From: Plantago ovata
Taxonomy: Eukaryota > Streptophyta > Magnoliopsida > Lamiales > Plantaginaceae
NCBI GenBank assembly: GCA_028274465.1
Contig: CM051458.1
Span: 14,833,566 to 14,897,565, forward strand
Direction: 5' to 3'
DNA length: 64,000 nt
Part shown: positions 11,598 through 23,123 of the stretch, piece by piece
Layout of the letters: each line of letters begins with the position of its first letter
How positions within the stretch are numbered: the first letter of the stretch is position 1
Program-made: the position numbers and the translations under genes
Notes under the pieces: generated by a model
Told to the model about the DNA's origin: nothing
Databases searched by the model: none
The model's input: the letters and a program-made list of their open reading frames with translations, nothing else

Positions 11598-13428
11598 ATG
11601 CCGCATACACGTTCTGCAGGAATACCGCTTGCTGATTCAATTGCTGAGATCGATAGAGTCTACCACCAATGAAGGCGACTCCTTTCCAAGGAAATCGACG
11701 GAATGGCAGAAGCTAGACCACTGAAGGCATGGGTACAACCCACCAAGGATCGTATGAGGGGACCGGCGATTGTTCTTTCGCCTGCAACCCGAGATCTGGA
11801 GATCAAGAACCACGCATTCCAACAACTTCCGAGGTTCTATGGCTTATCAAGGGAAGATGTGATGGGGTATTTGAACGATATCGATGATTTCGTCAATCAA
11901 CTCCCACGACCCGGAGCTGACATAACAACGGATGAGTTGAGGATGAAGGTTTTTGCTATGGGACTTGGCGACAGAGCCAAGTCATGGCTGAGTTCTCTAC
12001 CAGCCGGCTCGCTGGACACTTGGGAAAAGGTTTTTTTCAGCTTTCATGGAGAAATACTTCCCACACACTCTGACTACCGCGCTTAAAGCGCAAATCACTG
12101 GGTTCAAGCAGGACTATGATGAGACCATCTACACTGCGTTCGAGAGGTTCCAAGATCTCACGAACAAGTGCCCTCACCATGGTTTTGAACTTTCCGACTT
12201 AGTCCAACACTTCTAAAATGGACTAACCTTCGAGAACCAACAGTGGTGGATTTCCAGTGCCGAGGCAATATTTGGGAGGAAACCGCAGAAGCCGTCTGGG
12301 CAGTTTTCGAAAGGCTTGCTAAGGGTTCGCAGTTCAAGGATCCAAGAGAAATGGTTAGGAGACGTGGACCTGAAGCTCCACCGACTCAAGAAGCCCCTAT
12401 GTACAGGGGGAATGGGGATCAATTCGAGTGTTTTACCAACGAATTGAAGCAAGTCCTCAAGAGCGCCACCGGAACAACTGTTTCGAACGAAGTATGCCGA
12501 ATATGCAAGAACTATGGGCATGGAGCTCATATGTGTAGATCGGAGTTGGCATACGATGATGGCAACTGGGCTCGAGGAGGCGAAGAAGAAGCCGAAGTCG
12601 AAGACGGCTCTACTGATGGAGAACTTGCAGAAGATGGTTGATCACACACAAAGTTTTCTCAAACGGTATGAGGAGGATTCTGAGAAGACTAGGGCAAGGC
12701 TTGATAAGTTGGAAGAGAGCACTAGGCTTGCCCATCAAAAGATGCAAGAATTGATCGACCGAAGAGCAAGTAAGGAACAAGGCAACACTGAGAAGGTCGT
12801 TAGGTGCGAGTGTTGCATGAAGGAAGAACTTCTACAGGCTGAGGAAGAAGAGGAAGACCTTGGTTCTGACGCAAGTGATAAGGAGCAAGAGGATCCCGAA
12901 CCACTCCCTAAAAGCTTCGATGTTAAGGTAGGGATTGGTGAGCTTGAAGATGTCCGTGCCACACTAGACACGGGATCCTACTCAAACATAATTCCTTTGA
13001 ATGTGTTTGAAAAGAGTAACCTTGGAAAACTATCTGAGGAAAGGGCTATTGTGCGACTGGCGGATGGATCATTCATGAGACCCGAAGGCGTTGTGAAAAA
13101 TGTGTTTGTCAAGCTTGGTGAAGCATCAATAAACACCAATTTCGTAGTTATGCCGGCATCTGCACCTGGGACGGGGGATGTAATACTCTTAGGGCAAACA
13201 TTCTTGACCAAGCTACGCTCAGTGATGGACATCTACCAAAGAACTTGCACCATTGAGGTGGATGGCAAGCAACACGTATTACAAGCCATACCTGATCCAC
13301 CGGAACCGCCTGATATTACTACTCACTATTGTGGTCTTGCAGCCTATATTCTTTCTTATTCACAGGTTCGTGGCATGGAGAGGAGATCAATGAAGGGGAA
13401 GCCTAGTACCCGCAAAAAGAGGAGATAG
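11598..13428 (+). pseudogene. gag-pro: Gag-protease of copy 3, internally deleted and frameshifted
   Basis: Compared with the intact copy it lacks about 24 codons after residue 26 (joined near 11670). It also lacks about 65 codons of the Arg/Gly-rich segment between the zinc knuckle and the coiled coil (joined near 12590), and has frameshifts near 12035 and 12240. The zinc knuckle is intact near 12500-12540. From 12514 to the stop at 13426 one frame stays open through coiled coil, acidic linker and protease, with DTG near 12967 and LLG near 13190. The protease half may therefore still be translatable, but no single full-length Gag is encoded. Confidence 0.82.
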
Positions 13429-14483
13429 GCGCAGACAGGAGTCGAGTCAAAGACTTTAAACAATGACGCTATCCGGGAGGCAACCCGGAATTATTTATTG
13501 CTTTCTTTACTGCTTTTCTGCATGCATTTCATTCTTGAACTATTTGCTTCTCATATGCGAATTTGTTCTTGTGTGTGTCGTATATGCTTTTGTTCGAGTG
13601 AGATTTTTCGAGTGGTTTTTTGGATAAAATTAGTTTCGGGATTAGAACCGCATTTTCTGACATCGGGACCCGTCTCCCCGCATTGGGGAGCACGGGGCGA
13701 ACCGCCCCGTGGTGGGGCGAACCGCCCCGCAGTCCCAGATCTTAAAAAATGCGGATTTCAACCCCAAATCAGTATTTTCTTCATTCTTCTTCATCCATAC
13801 TCCCAAAAAACCCGAAAAGTGCGATTTTGCTTCTAAATCTTCATAACTTCTTCGTTTCTTGACCAAATTGAGTGTTCTTTAGCTTAATTCGAAGCCTATT
13901 ACATGATCTATCATCCTAACCGATCAGATTTCATCCTAATTCGTTAGATTTGCAGATCTGAGGTATCATCTTTAAGAACCCTAATTTTCGAATTTGGGGG
14001 TTTTCTAATTTGAGCTTCAATTATGCTTGTTTGATGCATGGGTATGTTGTTATTATGATTAGACATGTTATTTACTATCAATTGCATGCTCAATTTTGCT
14101 TAATTGTTGATTTGGGTATTTTGCTATTAGATGATATATCTTGTTATGCATTATGTCTTTATCTTTGATTTCTAGCATAATGATATGTTTATTGGAGTAA
14201 TGTTGGTGGATTTGACGATAGAATGCTTATTAGTTGAGATCGAAGATTTATGCTGTAGAATTTTTGCGCTGCTTTGGTTTAAATTGAGCCTTGTTATCAA
14301 GGATATTGGTTGTCTAGTAAGAGCTTGATGTGATGTATTGCATGTAGTAGTTACGTTGATATGTTGCATGATGAAGTAGCTAGGCTAGACATTGCGGTTT
14401 GGGAAGTTCGATTGTTGAATTTATCACTTGTGTGTCTCGCTTTTACACTAGTATATATTTGAGTCTGTTTTGAGTCGTACGAG
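13429..14483 (+). other. Noncoding region between gag-protease and extra ORF, copy 3
   Basis: AT-rich sequence also found in copies 1, 2 and 4, with a GC-rich inverted-motif cluster at about 13670-13735. It ends in TGCTGTTTGTAG, which resembles a splice acceptor, at about 14491-14502, just inside the following ORF. Confidence 0.5.
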
Positions 14484-14891
14484 GTGCTAATCGCTGTTTG
14501 TAGGTACCATACTAAGGGAAGGGAGTATTCCCGTATGATTGCTGAGAAGAACCATGTCAAGGAAGGTAATCTCGCTAGATGTGCGTTCGAGCCAAGGGGT
14601 TTGGCAACAACGTCGTGGATTATCCGAGAGGAGGAGTTAGAATACACCTGGAGTGAGGACTCCTATGCCTATTCATGCACCACCGAAGGGTCAGAAACCA
14701 CTATTATGTCAGCACTCCATCACGAGGACTACAGAGTTCAAGTGAATAGGAAGGCACCGGGACAGTCTTGCCGCGACGGATTCGATCTTGAGTCCGAAGT
14801 TGCTCGAAGGTTCCGAAGCGCTAGCTTGGTTCCAAAACGTAATGACATGGGTACCCAGCACCTTGTTGGGGTGCCCCTTGCCTGCCTCTAA
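14484..14891 (+). CDS. Conserved extra ORF of the gag-only family, copy 3 (up to 135 codons)
   Basis: I do not recognise the product. A homologous ORF lies at the same place in copy 4 (31169-31609). The two DNA sequences differ at many sites and by an insertion of about 21 bases near 31238, yet the frame is kept to a shared stop after GVPL-CL, which argues for past coding. Shared stretches include EEELEYTW, DSYAYSCTTEG, RRFRSASLVPK and NDMG. No signal peptide, membrane segment or catalytic motif is visible. The first in-frame ATG common to both copies is the one in RMI (14535), and a possible splice acceptor just upstream suggests expression from a spliced RNA. The position, between gag-protease and the 3' LTR, is where Athila elements carry env-like genes, but no env-like trait is seen. 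Confidence 0.5.
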   Translation: MLIAVCRYHTKGREYSRMIAEKNHVKEGNLARCAFEPRGLATTSWIIREEELEYTWSEDSYAYSCTTEGSETTIMSALHHEDYRVQVNRKAPGQSCRDGFDLESEVARRFRSASLVPKRNDMGTQHLVGVPLACL

Positions 14892-16773
14892 AGTGAGCAT
14901 CATATCGACATTGGTCGGAGCAACAGTGGATAAAGTGGTCAAAATTGGAGAAAAAGGTAGAAGACTTCTGAGTGTCCGAGCAGCTTACTGTAACCTTATC
15001 GAGGTGTAAATCATTGAAGGGGGAGGTCCTGATACCACTGCCCTTTCCCCTTCAACAGTTCACATCCTATTGGAGGGCTTCAGGATGGGGGATTCCATAA
15101 CAGCGGCGGCCACTCTTGAGAATTCTACCTGCCACTACAACTCCACTAGCAAGGATGTGCGTGATAGTAGTGACAATGAAGGCCATACGGGCAATGATGA
15201 ATCTGATAGAGGAGTTGATCCTGACCGGCCTAAACATGGAACTACCGAAACCACCAGAAGACCTGATGTCACACTATGAAGCTCACAGAGGAGGCCCAAT
15301 AAATCACAAGCAGCATACTCAGCCGACCGAGGCCAAACCATGGGGTAACATCTAGTATCACATCTTATTTTCTCATTTTCTTACTGCTAGGGACTAGCGT
15401 TAATTTCATGAGGGGGATGGGATTTAAGTGATTTGATGTTATTAGTTTTGAGCCTGGCATTGGTAGGATGAGTATAGTACCTCGCATGCTTTATCATTTG
15501 CATTTGCACTGCTACTTTCCTAGGATAGTTTTGCATGTTTTATATGGAGTTTATTGCCAAATTTTTTGAACTTTTTATTGGGTAGATCAACTAACTATGC
15601 CATTAATCGTATGCTTCATCTCTATGAATATGTTTGAGGATTTTCTCGCATGGCTTGTCCCATTTTTGTATTGCACTTAGTTGAGCTAGGTAGTCTCGAC
15701 ATCACTTAGTGGTGTTTTCTCTACTGCGGTTCACGAAGGCCTTTATAATAGGATGATGCATGTTAGAGTCTTATGGTTGTTTCCCGAGTAATTATGTACC
15801 TAAGAGGCAACAAGTCTTCACCATGCTTTGAGATTGCTAAATGCCTAGGAAGGAGGTAGTGTGAGTTTGTGTGATCCTTTGTTTATAACCTATTCTTCCG
15901 AATAGGTTTGGGGAGGGGGTTACACCATCGTTAGACTTGTTTCTGTTTTTCATTTTCGTATCGTGAGTTTATTTTTCCTTTTCCGTAATTTTGTACCCCA
16001 ACCTATTCTTTCGAATAGGTTTGGGGAAGTCGTGTGAGTCTTTTTGTTTCCCTTTTTGTTATGCTATTGCTGGCTAGAAAAAAGAGAAAAAGAAAAAAAG
16101 AATCTGGAAAGAAAAAAAGAAAAAAAGAGAAGACCCAAAAAAGCAAAGAAGGGTCCAAAAAAGAAAAGCCAAATAGCAGTTAGCAAAGTTTTGAGTCTTT
16201 TCCATTTTTCGTATTGTTTGTAATCGTGTTTTTCTATTTTTTATCTTTTTTGTCTTGAGTGTCATCTGTTCTAGACCACCCTCGTCCTGCCATTCAAGAA
16301 TTGGTAAATAGCTTAAGACTTTACTTGAGAGATGGGTAGAATAGGGGAGTGTTATCTTTATAGGGAACCCTCCTTCGTTTGATGAGAGCCAGTACTGGTT
16401 CGACCTCTTTTGAGGGAAAGTCTTAACATGGTGGAACAACAGTAAGTCCTCAGTTTCATAGGCACGGGGCAACCATTCGTATCTTAGCATGCATCATTAC
16501 GTCGTCACTGACTAGGTCCAGGTATAGAATGTTACGAGAGACTATCTTGTCTTGACATAAGTGATTATGTGGATGTGTATAAGTCAATCGAGGTATTCTT
16601 CAACCTATATTCATGCTTTGATTTATATGGTTTTTGTTCATATGTTATTTGGTAGATTCAGTAGATTAGTTCATTTTATTTGGCATGAAACTCCATTTTG
16701 AGTCTTGCATGTTTTTTGTATTAGAGTCTAGCTTAGTTGCTTGAGGACAAGCAAAGGTTCGGTTTGGGGAGTT
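14892..16773 (+). other. 3' noncoding region of copy 3 with twin hairpins
   Basis: No gene. It contains two hairpins with 9-base stems AACCTATTC/GAATAGGTT at 15887-15908 and 16000-16021, then an A/G-rich tract at about 16078-16150. It ends at the polypurine tract GGTTCGGTTTGGGGAGTT immediately before the 3' LTR. The same order occurs in copy 4 and in the Athila-type pol element. Confidence 0.7.
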
Positions 16774-18044
16774 TGATGAATGTGTATTTTACACTTTCAT
16801 TCGAGTCTTTTTCACCTATTTTAACCATCCTCTATGTTAATTTAGCTATATTTTAGTACATTTTATTAGAATAGTGTCACGTTTCCGTTTAGATTTTATT
16901 TTACAGGTTTTGGTTGAAATTCGGAGATTTACGGGCAATTATATTGAAGTCTACAAGGAATTGGTGTTCTAGAAGCATATTTGGAGTATCTGAAGGTTTT
17001 CGGATAGGATTTGGAGTCTAGGGGCCGAATCTGGAGGTAGAAGGCTACTAGAAGTCATAAACCGAGTCCGAAAAGGTGAAGAAATCCAAAACCGCGTCGA
17101 AAACGCGAAAATTCCGCGTTTACACTGTGGGGCGAACCGCCCCATCACCGGGCGAACCGCCCCAGAGGAAATTCGGGCCTATATATAGTTGCAAGTTTCT
17201 CTCCGAAAATCATATCTTTCCAAGCCTACTTTCTCACCTCCCTCTATAGTTTTAGGTAGGAACTTCCCAGGGCCTGTCCTGGGAGTTCCGTAGCTTAGGG
17301 ATACTTTTTCATAGCAGATTGGAGCGCGTAGGATCGCAATCATCCGGAGATTGACAACCTTCGGTAACTTTGTATCTTACAGTTTTTATCTACTTATTTT
17401 ATATTCTTTCAATATGTTTTCTTCTATGATTGCTATTGATTGCATGCCTATGAGTAGCAAAATTTATCGTTCGTGGTAGTATGTGAATTCTTAGCGAGGG
17501 AAGATAATCATGCTAATGGCTATATCGCGCATTATACTCCGTGTCATTGCTTTATTTCGTTGATCAGTTGAACACCAAAATTCTCGTATGTTGTATTGAT
17601 TATTATGCACACCTGGACACTTGTCAACCAATCAGACCAATTATCTTCGTAGTGTTGAATAATTACGGAACACATTAGGACGTTAGTTGTTGATGAGTCA
17701 GACCCTTATTATCTTCGTAGTGCTTAATACTTGCAACAGGACACAAGATTGATTCGAAGATCTCTATGCAAGACCGAGGAATTTATGCATGATTATCGAC
17801 CCATTATGTTAAGAAGGACCATACTATCACCAATCTCCATTATCTGTTTGAAAACCCCTATTGCTTTCTATCTGCTGTTTTATATTCTCTTGTTAAATAG
17901 ATAAAGCTAGTTATAGTCCTGAGAGAAAGACACTCGAGTCATTCTACTACTACACTACTGTTTTCGTTGTAGTTGTGGATTGCCTTTGGATAAATAACAA
18001 ATTTATTTGACTGAACCGGGACCTGACAAATCTCGCGTTCATCA
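16774..18044 (+). repeat. 3' LTR of copy 3
   Basis: It is 1271 bases long, from TGATGAATG to GTTCATCA. The TATA box is at 17180-17188. Inverted GGGCGAACCGCCC-type motifs lie at 17125-17165. Confidence 0.9.
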
Positions 18045-18406
18045 ATAATGTAGTTGCCTTTCATCCCAATGCATATTTCGACCACAACTTTAATACATGT
18101 GAAACTTTGGCTGACAAAATTATTTTTTCTTACCCCAACATTGCAGTAAAAGTTTCAGCCAATCTAAATTGCCCTTGATTAAGCTTAAACATAATGTGTT
18201 CCTTTCATCCCATAAATAATAGATTTGGCATATTAATGTGTGATATGTGCGTAACTAAAATTTACGAGGATGTAACAAAAGTTGAAAAATACAATTGCTT
18301 TTTTACAACTTTAACAAGGTCTATAATTTCCAGCTTGCTCAGGCTTATTTATACAGAGGGGTTTAACATCTTCAACCACACTCAAAATTCAGATATACAC
18401 TTGAAT
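18045..18406 (+). other. Upstream region of gene D, left copy
   Basis: It matches 44380-44742 of the R unit. A TATA-like TTATTTATAC lies near 18345. No coding function is seen. Confidence 0.5.
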
Positions 18407-18915
18407 ATGGATCCACTAGCACAAGACCAGTACCTCTTCCCATCAGAATCGAAGTGGCGTAAATCTGTTATGGATGATTTTCTGTTTGAGGTGACGAGGG
18501 GAGCCAATTACATTCCAGACTTTGATTTAGTCGATTTCCCCAGCCTGGAATCATTGAAAAGGCTTGTCGAAAAATAAACAAGGCATATGGCAATTATAAG
18601 GGCCACTACACTGTACGGGAATGTAAAGAGAAGTTCAACTTCTTTTCGATAGGTTCCGATGCTTTGGTTATCTCATCAACGACGGTTGTGTCCTATGGAA
18701 TGAGTACGACAATACTATCATCATCACCAATGAAGCAAGGTTTTCTTCTATATGTGAGGTACGTACAAAATTTATAGTACTTATAAGTCACCTTGTAGAT
18801 TGTGACTTTGTTTTAATTATCTTATGTACAGAATGATCATCTAACAAAAGATTACGCGGTCCAAGGGGATCCAGATTGGCAGAGGTTGAAATGGTTGTTC
18901 TGTGAGTACGAATAA
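18407..18915 (+). pseudogene. Gene D, left copy: Myb/SANT-like, frameshifted
   Basis: The layout matches gene D at 44743-45253: exon 1, intron with GTACGTAC donor and GTACAG acceptor, and a 28-codon exon 2 ending CEYE. One C is missing in the run at about 18537 and one T near 18633, each shifting the frame. The codon that is TAG in the right copy is AAG here (about 18598), so the two copies carry different lesions and probably derive from a functional gene. The protein would be a small nuclear DNA-binding factor of the Myb/SANT-like class; that class is inferred from pattern only. Confidence 0.65.
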
Positions 18916-19151
18916 TATGTTAATCAAGTTCTAAAGAAGGCTAGAAAACTTCCTCTCTCAGAATACTCCTACTATCTTTAGTGGTTGGCTCTTCATTAGT
19001 ATGAAATCATGTTTCCATTAATAGTCGTTATCATTTCTATCATTCTGTCATCTTCAACTTTGTTGGTTGAACTGCGATGTATAAATCTCATAATATAACG
19101 AGTTAAAAACTGGAACAAACGAAAATACTCATTAATGTTGTGGCACAGAAT
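18916..19151. other. Left-unit DNA downstream of gene D
   Basis: It matches R up to 19096. The sequence AATAT at 19092-19096 is the unoccupied target of the pol-bearing element inserted at 45435 in the right unit. Nothing else is seen. Confidence 0.6.
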
Positions 19152-19860
19152 CTACTCAGAATTAGAACCGTTGTCGCTTCCATCGTATCCCCATTCCTCT
19201 GGAATGAACGTTACATCAATCCGGCTAATTTCAGGAGTTGGCTGGACAAACTCTCCTATAATATTTTCATTTGGTTTGTAGATCTTAGAAGTAACATCAA
19301 ATGGATTTCCTCGAAAGACTTCATTTAGTATTGAATATGAATTCTCATACTTGTTGAAGTACTGTGTAGCGGTGAAAAACATCTGCAAAAGATAATTACC
19401 ACAGTATGAGAATTGGATTAACAATAAAGTTTATGCCAACTTCACTTTCAAGTATTACGAGGAAGCAAACAAAGGTTCACCTTAGCGATGCCCAACTTCA
19501 GGACGGTTGGCACATAAAGGGCCTTGTGGTCATGGAAAATCTCAACCCCAGGAAGGCGTGTAAGATAAGTCCATGCATTGTATCGCAATACCAACAAACT
19601 GAAGTTAGCAAGAACATAATTCTTGCTAAAACACTGGCCATCACAAAACTGATGCAGGGATTTAGTCCATCGGCCTAGCAAAAAACATCTCTAGTTGGCC
19701 CATATTAAGCCTTGAACGGGATGTGTTGCCTATTAATTGTAGTAATGTCTCATCGTGCCTTGTAGACCAAGTTGTGTCGGGAGGAAAAATTCAATTCTGG
19801 GACCCACAGTAGAAGGTCTTTCCAGGCGTAGTCATACGGAAACTGCATTTTGAAAATTAA
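19152..19860 (-). CDS. Gene X: unidentified two-exon gene, probably broken at its 5' end
   Basis: Not recognised. On the minus strand, exon a runs down to 19481 and ends in GGCATCGCTAAG before a GT donor. Exon b (19152-19382) begins with ATG after TTTTGCAG and ends with an acidic tail (EEWGYDGSDNGSNSE). The junction is phase 0. Exon a reads RWTKSLHQFCDGQCFSKNYV followed by a Leu- and Tyr-rich stretch. Upstream of about 19700 the frame meets stops, although MQFPYDYAWKD at 19857-19825 could be an original start. It lies between ORF1 and gene D of the unit, on the same strand as ORF1 and the transposase. No known domain is visible. Confidence 0.4.
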
Positions 19861-20525
19861 GATTAAATTACATTCAATGGCCAGTGATCATCTATGTCAC
19901 CAAACATAATAATAGTTTTGATTATGAAAATACATGCAAGACAAGAACACGAATACATCAATACGTCCATATTTTAGAGTCACACATCAATCACAGCAAG
20001 AAACAGAAATGAAACCAGAAATAGAAATACACCTACTATCATGCAATTTTTTGTTTTTCTTGTCTTCTCCCCTGTTCTGAATGAGCAGGGTACGACACAT
20101 TTTTTAATAAAGGAAGTCTGCAATCGATAATGAATTAGCCAGCAATTTGGATTTTTGGATAATGCCTCATACAGAGAAAAAAGGGTTGTCTGAATGCGTC
20201 TTGCCAAAGCTCACTGCTGGAATCCTACTAAATATACTACTAACAATGGTCCACCGGTTTTATTTTTATCAACGTAGCACCAATAAGGGGGGAAACTAAG
20301 CAAGCAGCAGACCTGGAATGAAGAAAAGAAACTAAATGAAACTGCCTCTGTTGGGGCACCTTAATAATGTAAATGTGAACATATCTTCACAGTACCTGAC
20401 AGAAATTCCATACAATGTGACTAACCTAGCATAACAGAGGCAGAATACTGGAAGACATCAAAAGACTAATTCATAAGTTAGATTACAAGCATTAACATTT
20501 GTGGTGTGAATTTAAAATTTCGCAA
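19861..20525. other. Intergenic DNA between gene X and ORF1
   Basis: AT-rich. I see no gene, repeat or RNA. Confidence 0.4.
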
Positions 20526-22329
20526 TTAATTCATATCCAACCAACAAAAGATTCTTCCCCCTAAATTGATAAACGCACTTTCAGAGTTTTTCTCTATAAT
20601 CATAGATATCATCGCGCGGTGACGCTCCTTCCCAGCCTTTATAAATGCATTTGTCAAGCTTGCATCAGAGGTTACGTGATGCTCTACATATAAAGCATCT
20701 CTAAGAGGTATGTCAGGGAACTCTGCTAGGCCATCGCTAACTTTGTCACATTTTTTATCATAGAGAACTTCTGGAGCTACAAGTTTTGAGGCCACATCTG
20801 CCATAACGACCTTATTCTCACTCCACATGTCCTTGAACATGTTCACGTAAGGCCTTGCCACCTTCTCCGCTCGGTCAACTTTCTCAACCCTTTTCTTTTT
20901 TGTTGGGGGGGGGGCAGGGGCCGGATAGATGTCAGGACCCAATTTGGCGGGTGGAAGTGAACTCCTGTCAGTTTGAGGGGGAACGTTGGTTGGAACACTT
21001 GAAACTGGCTCATTCAGTTTGCTGCTAACATCTTCGTCATCCTCCATTTGGTTTTCTTCATCCCAAGTAGGAACATAACCTTCCTCATCATTTTTGTTAA
21101 CAGCCTCCTTGAATCCAACATCACCCTCTCCAGTAGCATTATCAACACCAAACCAATATGCCCACAAGTCGTACAGGGGATAATGGCTTGTGCCGACATT
21201 TTACAGCGTCTTTGTATTCCTACAAAATAAAAAAAAAAAAACAAATTTGCTGACTTCAATACACCATGAATAGGCATACCCAATTACAAACAACAACTAA
21301 TCAAGTAACAAGGGAAGTGGAAAAAAAAAACAAATGCAACAAACTATGAGTAATAAGAAAGACATTGTTGTTGTTAAGTTTTGTTTTCTTAGGCGTAGTG
21401 GGAATATGTTACCACATGCTTTAGCAATTGATGTAGTTGTTGATGAGGAGGGCAGTAGGTTGCCTTTTATCTTCCATGAGTTCCTGTCACTTTTTTGTTT
21501 GTAATTATGTTGATGATTATGGAATTAATTGTTCTGCTTTCTAAAAAAATCAAAGACATTGCCCTTAATCCTACGTAAAATAGGAATATGTACCATTAAT
21601 TTTATATAAATACCAAGCAGCCGTTAAATACATCAATAGTATTAAACTATGTAGAAGAAGACAAGAAAAACTAGTAATAAAAGAAAACCAGGATGTAGCT
21701 ACGTACAATAAATCGACAATAGCAGCACCTAAATATATTAAATGGACAGTAGTTAGTTAGAAAAGCTTACCGCGCAATACCTTAACCACTGGTCATCCTC
21801 GTGAACCTCTAGCCGCAACACTCCTTCCTCATCCATCTGAAAATTCCCTCCACTTAAATCAAGAATTTTCTTAACCTCAATGTACTGCCTCTTCCAGTAC
21901 TTAAGCTTCGATTCAATCTAGGACTGAACAACAAACACAACCCGGAATCCTAGCTCGCATCATAGTTGCAATAGCAGTATGGATATTAGTCATTTTGTTT
22001 GTGTGATCACGCGTTCCTAGGTTGATTATTTCCCTCATACAGTCACACAACGTTGATGTTGCTTCATCAGTCCATATGAACCTAGGTGCTTTAGTCGGTG
22101 GTGGTGAAAGCATAATTGGATCAAGTGATCCTTGAGTGGGGGCCGATGTTTGTTGCAGAACATTGTAGGTGGCAGGGGTATGTAGAGGTGGCAGATTGTT
22201 CACGGTCCCAAAAGTGGTGCCATTAACCTGACTTGAACCTGGTCTGGCGGTAGGAGCATACTGGCCTCGGAGATATGATTGAGTAGGATTACGAACACTC
22301 TTGTTTCCCAAGCGGGATCCACCTCTCAT
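20526..22329 (-). pseudogene. Harbinger ORF1-type Myb/SANT-like protein, damaged
   Basis: PIF/Pong elements encode, besides the transposase, a Myb/SANT-like protein that binds the element ends. Exon a (22329-21771) starts with MRGGSRLG after a CTGCAG acceptor and has a Pro/Thr/Ser-rich leader. It then has a Myb/SANT-like segment with WTDEATSTLCDCM and, after a frame break near 21925, YWKRQYIEVKKIL and WLRY. Exon b (21219-20526) follows a phase-0 intron and has YDLWAYWFGVDNATGEG, the usual end of this domain, then an acidic stretch, a basic KKKR segment and a C-terminal helix-rich region. A second frame break lies near 21178. The intron position matches genes A, B and D. The gene is downstream of the transposase on the same strand. 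The two breaks could be real or sequencing errors. Confidence 0.65.
21358..21561 (+). mobile_element. 5'-truncated LINE fragment in the ORF1 intron
   Basis: The insert 21368-21551 (184 bases) is flanked by 10-base direct repeats AAAGACATTG at 21358-21367 and 21552-21561. It ends in a short A-rich tail (CTAAAAAAAT). Plus-strand translation gives FLRRSGNMLPHALA, resembling the C-terminal RNase H end of plant L1 elements, then a stop. Target duplication length, truncation and tail all fit L1-type insertion. Confidence 0.7.
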
Positions 22330-22770
22330 CTGCAGAAAAAAAACAGTAGCATTAGTCATGCACTCCAAACAGAAAATTAACAACTGAATGTTGTGAACAC
22401 ATTTACAATACTTGTAAGCATTCATCATTTTGTTACATAAGCTAACAACTGTTAAAAATAATAGAAAAGGAATAGAAAACTACCATATTACAATAAACAT
22501 AAGATATGATTACGGACATGTCATATATCATGACAATACCTCAATGTTTTCAAATTAAATTAAAGAATAAAATACAATATTGTTTAAACAGTAGGTCACA
22601 ACATCAACTTACTACATGTAAACTTAAATGTTTTGAAAAGATGGAATCATACTAATCTTTAGACTTCCATGAGACTTAATCTACATGAGATAGAAGGAAA
22701 TAAGTCATGGAATTTTCAAAACTAAGAATATAATGGCATAATGGAAATGAAGATTGTTTCATGTCCCAGT
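22330..22770. other. Spacer between transposase and ORF1
   Basis: AT-rich. It probably contains the ORF1 leader, since a CTGCAG acceptor precedes the ORF1 start. Nothing else is supported. Confidence 0.4.
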
Positions 22771-23118
22771 TCAAGGTTGCCCCCCACGGATTTCTAGCCA
22801 ATCATCATAAAGCTGTTGCGCCAAATTGTCACGGAAATCATCCCATGAAGGCCAAAGTACTTGAACATAATCAACAGGAGGCTCATCTTCCATTGGGTCA
22901 TCGGTGTCTACTTCTAGGTCCTCATCCTCCAAAGGATCACGGGACATTTTCTATCGTATAAAGTTCTGAAGGAGACAACACGCAAGAATAATTTTACTTT
23001 GAGTCTCCACCGGATACTTAGACTGCTCATCTATTGAAACCCACCGCTTCTTGAGCAGACCAAAACATCTCTCTATGACATTACGAGCCTTTGAGTGAAC
23101 CATGTTGAAGTATTCTTT

Positions 23119-23123
23119 TCTAT
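23119..23123 (+). repeat. Target site duplication TCTAT (left)
   Basis: TCTAT precedes the 5' LTR of copy 4 and is repeated at 34864-34868 after the 3' LTR, inside transposase exon 3. The pair proves that 23124-34863 entered as one element, despite the gap and the insertions within it. Confidence 0.9.

Larger units (their letters stand above)
10268..18044 (+). mobile_element. Athila-related gag-protease element, copy 3
   Basis: It has a truncated 5' LTR (10268-11428), primer site (11432-11449), damaged gag-protease (11598-13428), a conserved extra ORF (14484-14891), a long noncoding 3' region, a polypurine tract just before 16774 and a complete 3' LTR (16774-18044). The flank ATAAT at 18045-18049 corresponds to 44380-44384 in the R unit. 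No pol is present. Confidence 0.88.

Noticed and set aside
14484-14891. Extra ORF as an env-like gene
   Set aside because: The position would fit, but there is no signal peptide, no membrane segment and no glycosylation-rich ectodomain.
10268-18044. Interpretation of 5667-18044 as one element with three LTRs from unequal recombination
   Set aside because: Flanks match two separate target sites in the R unit, so two insertions with an unfilled gap is simpler; recombination stays a minor alternative.
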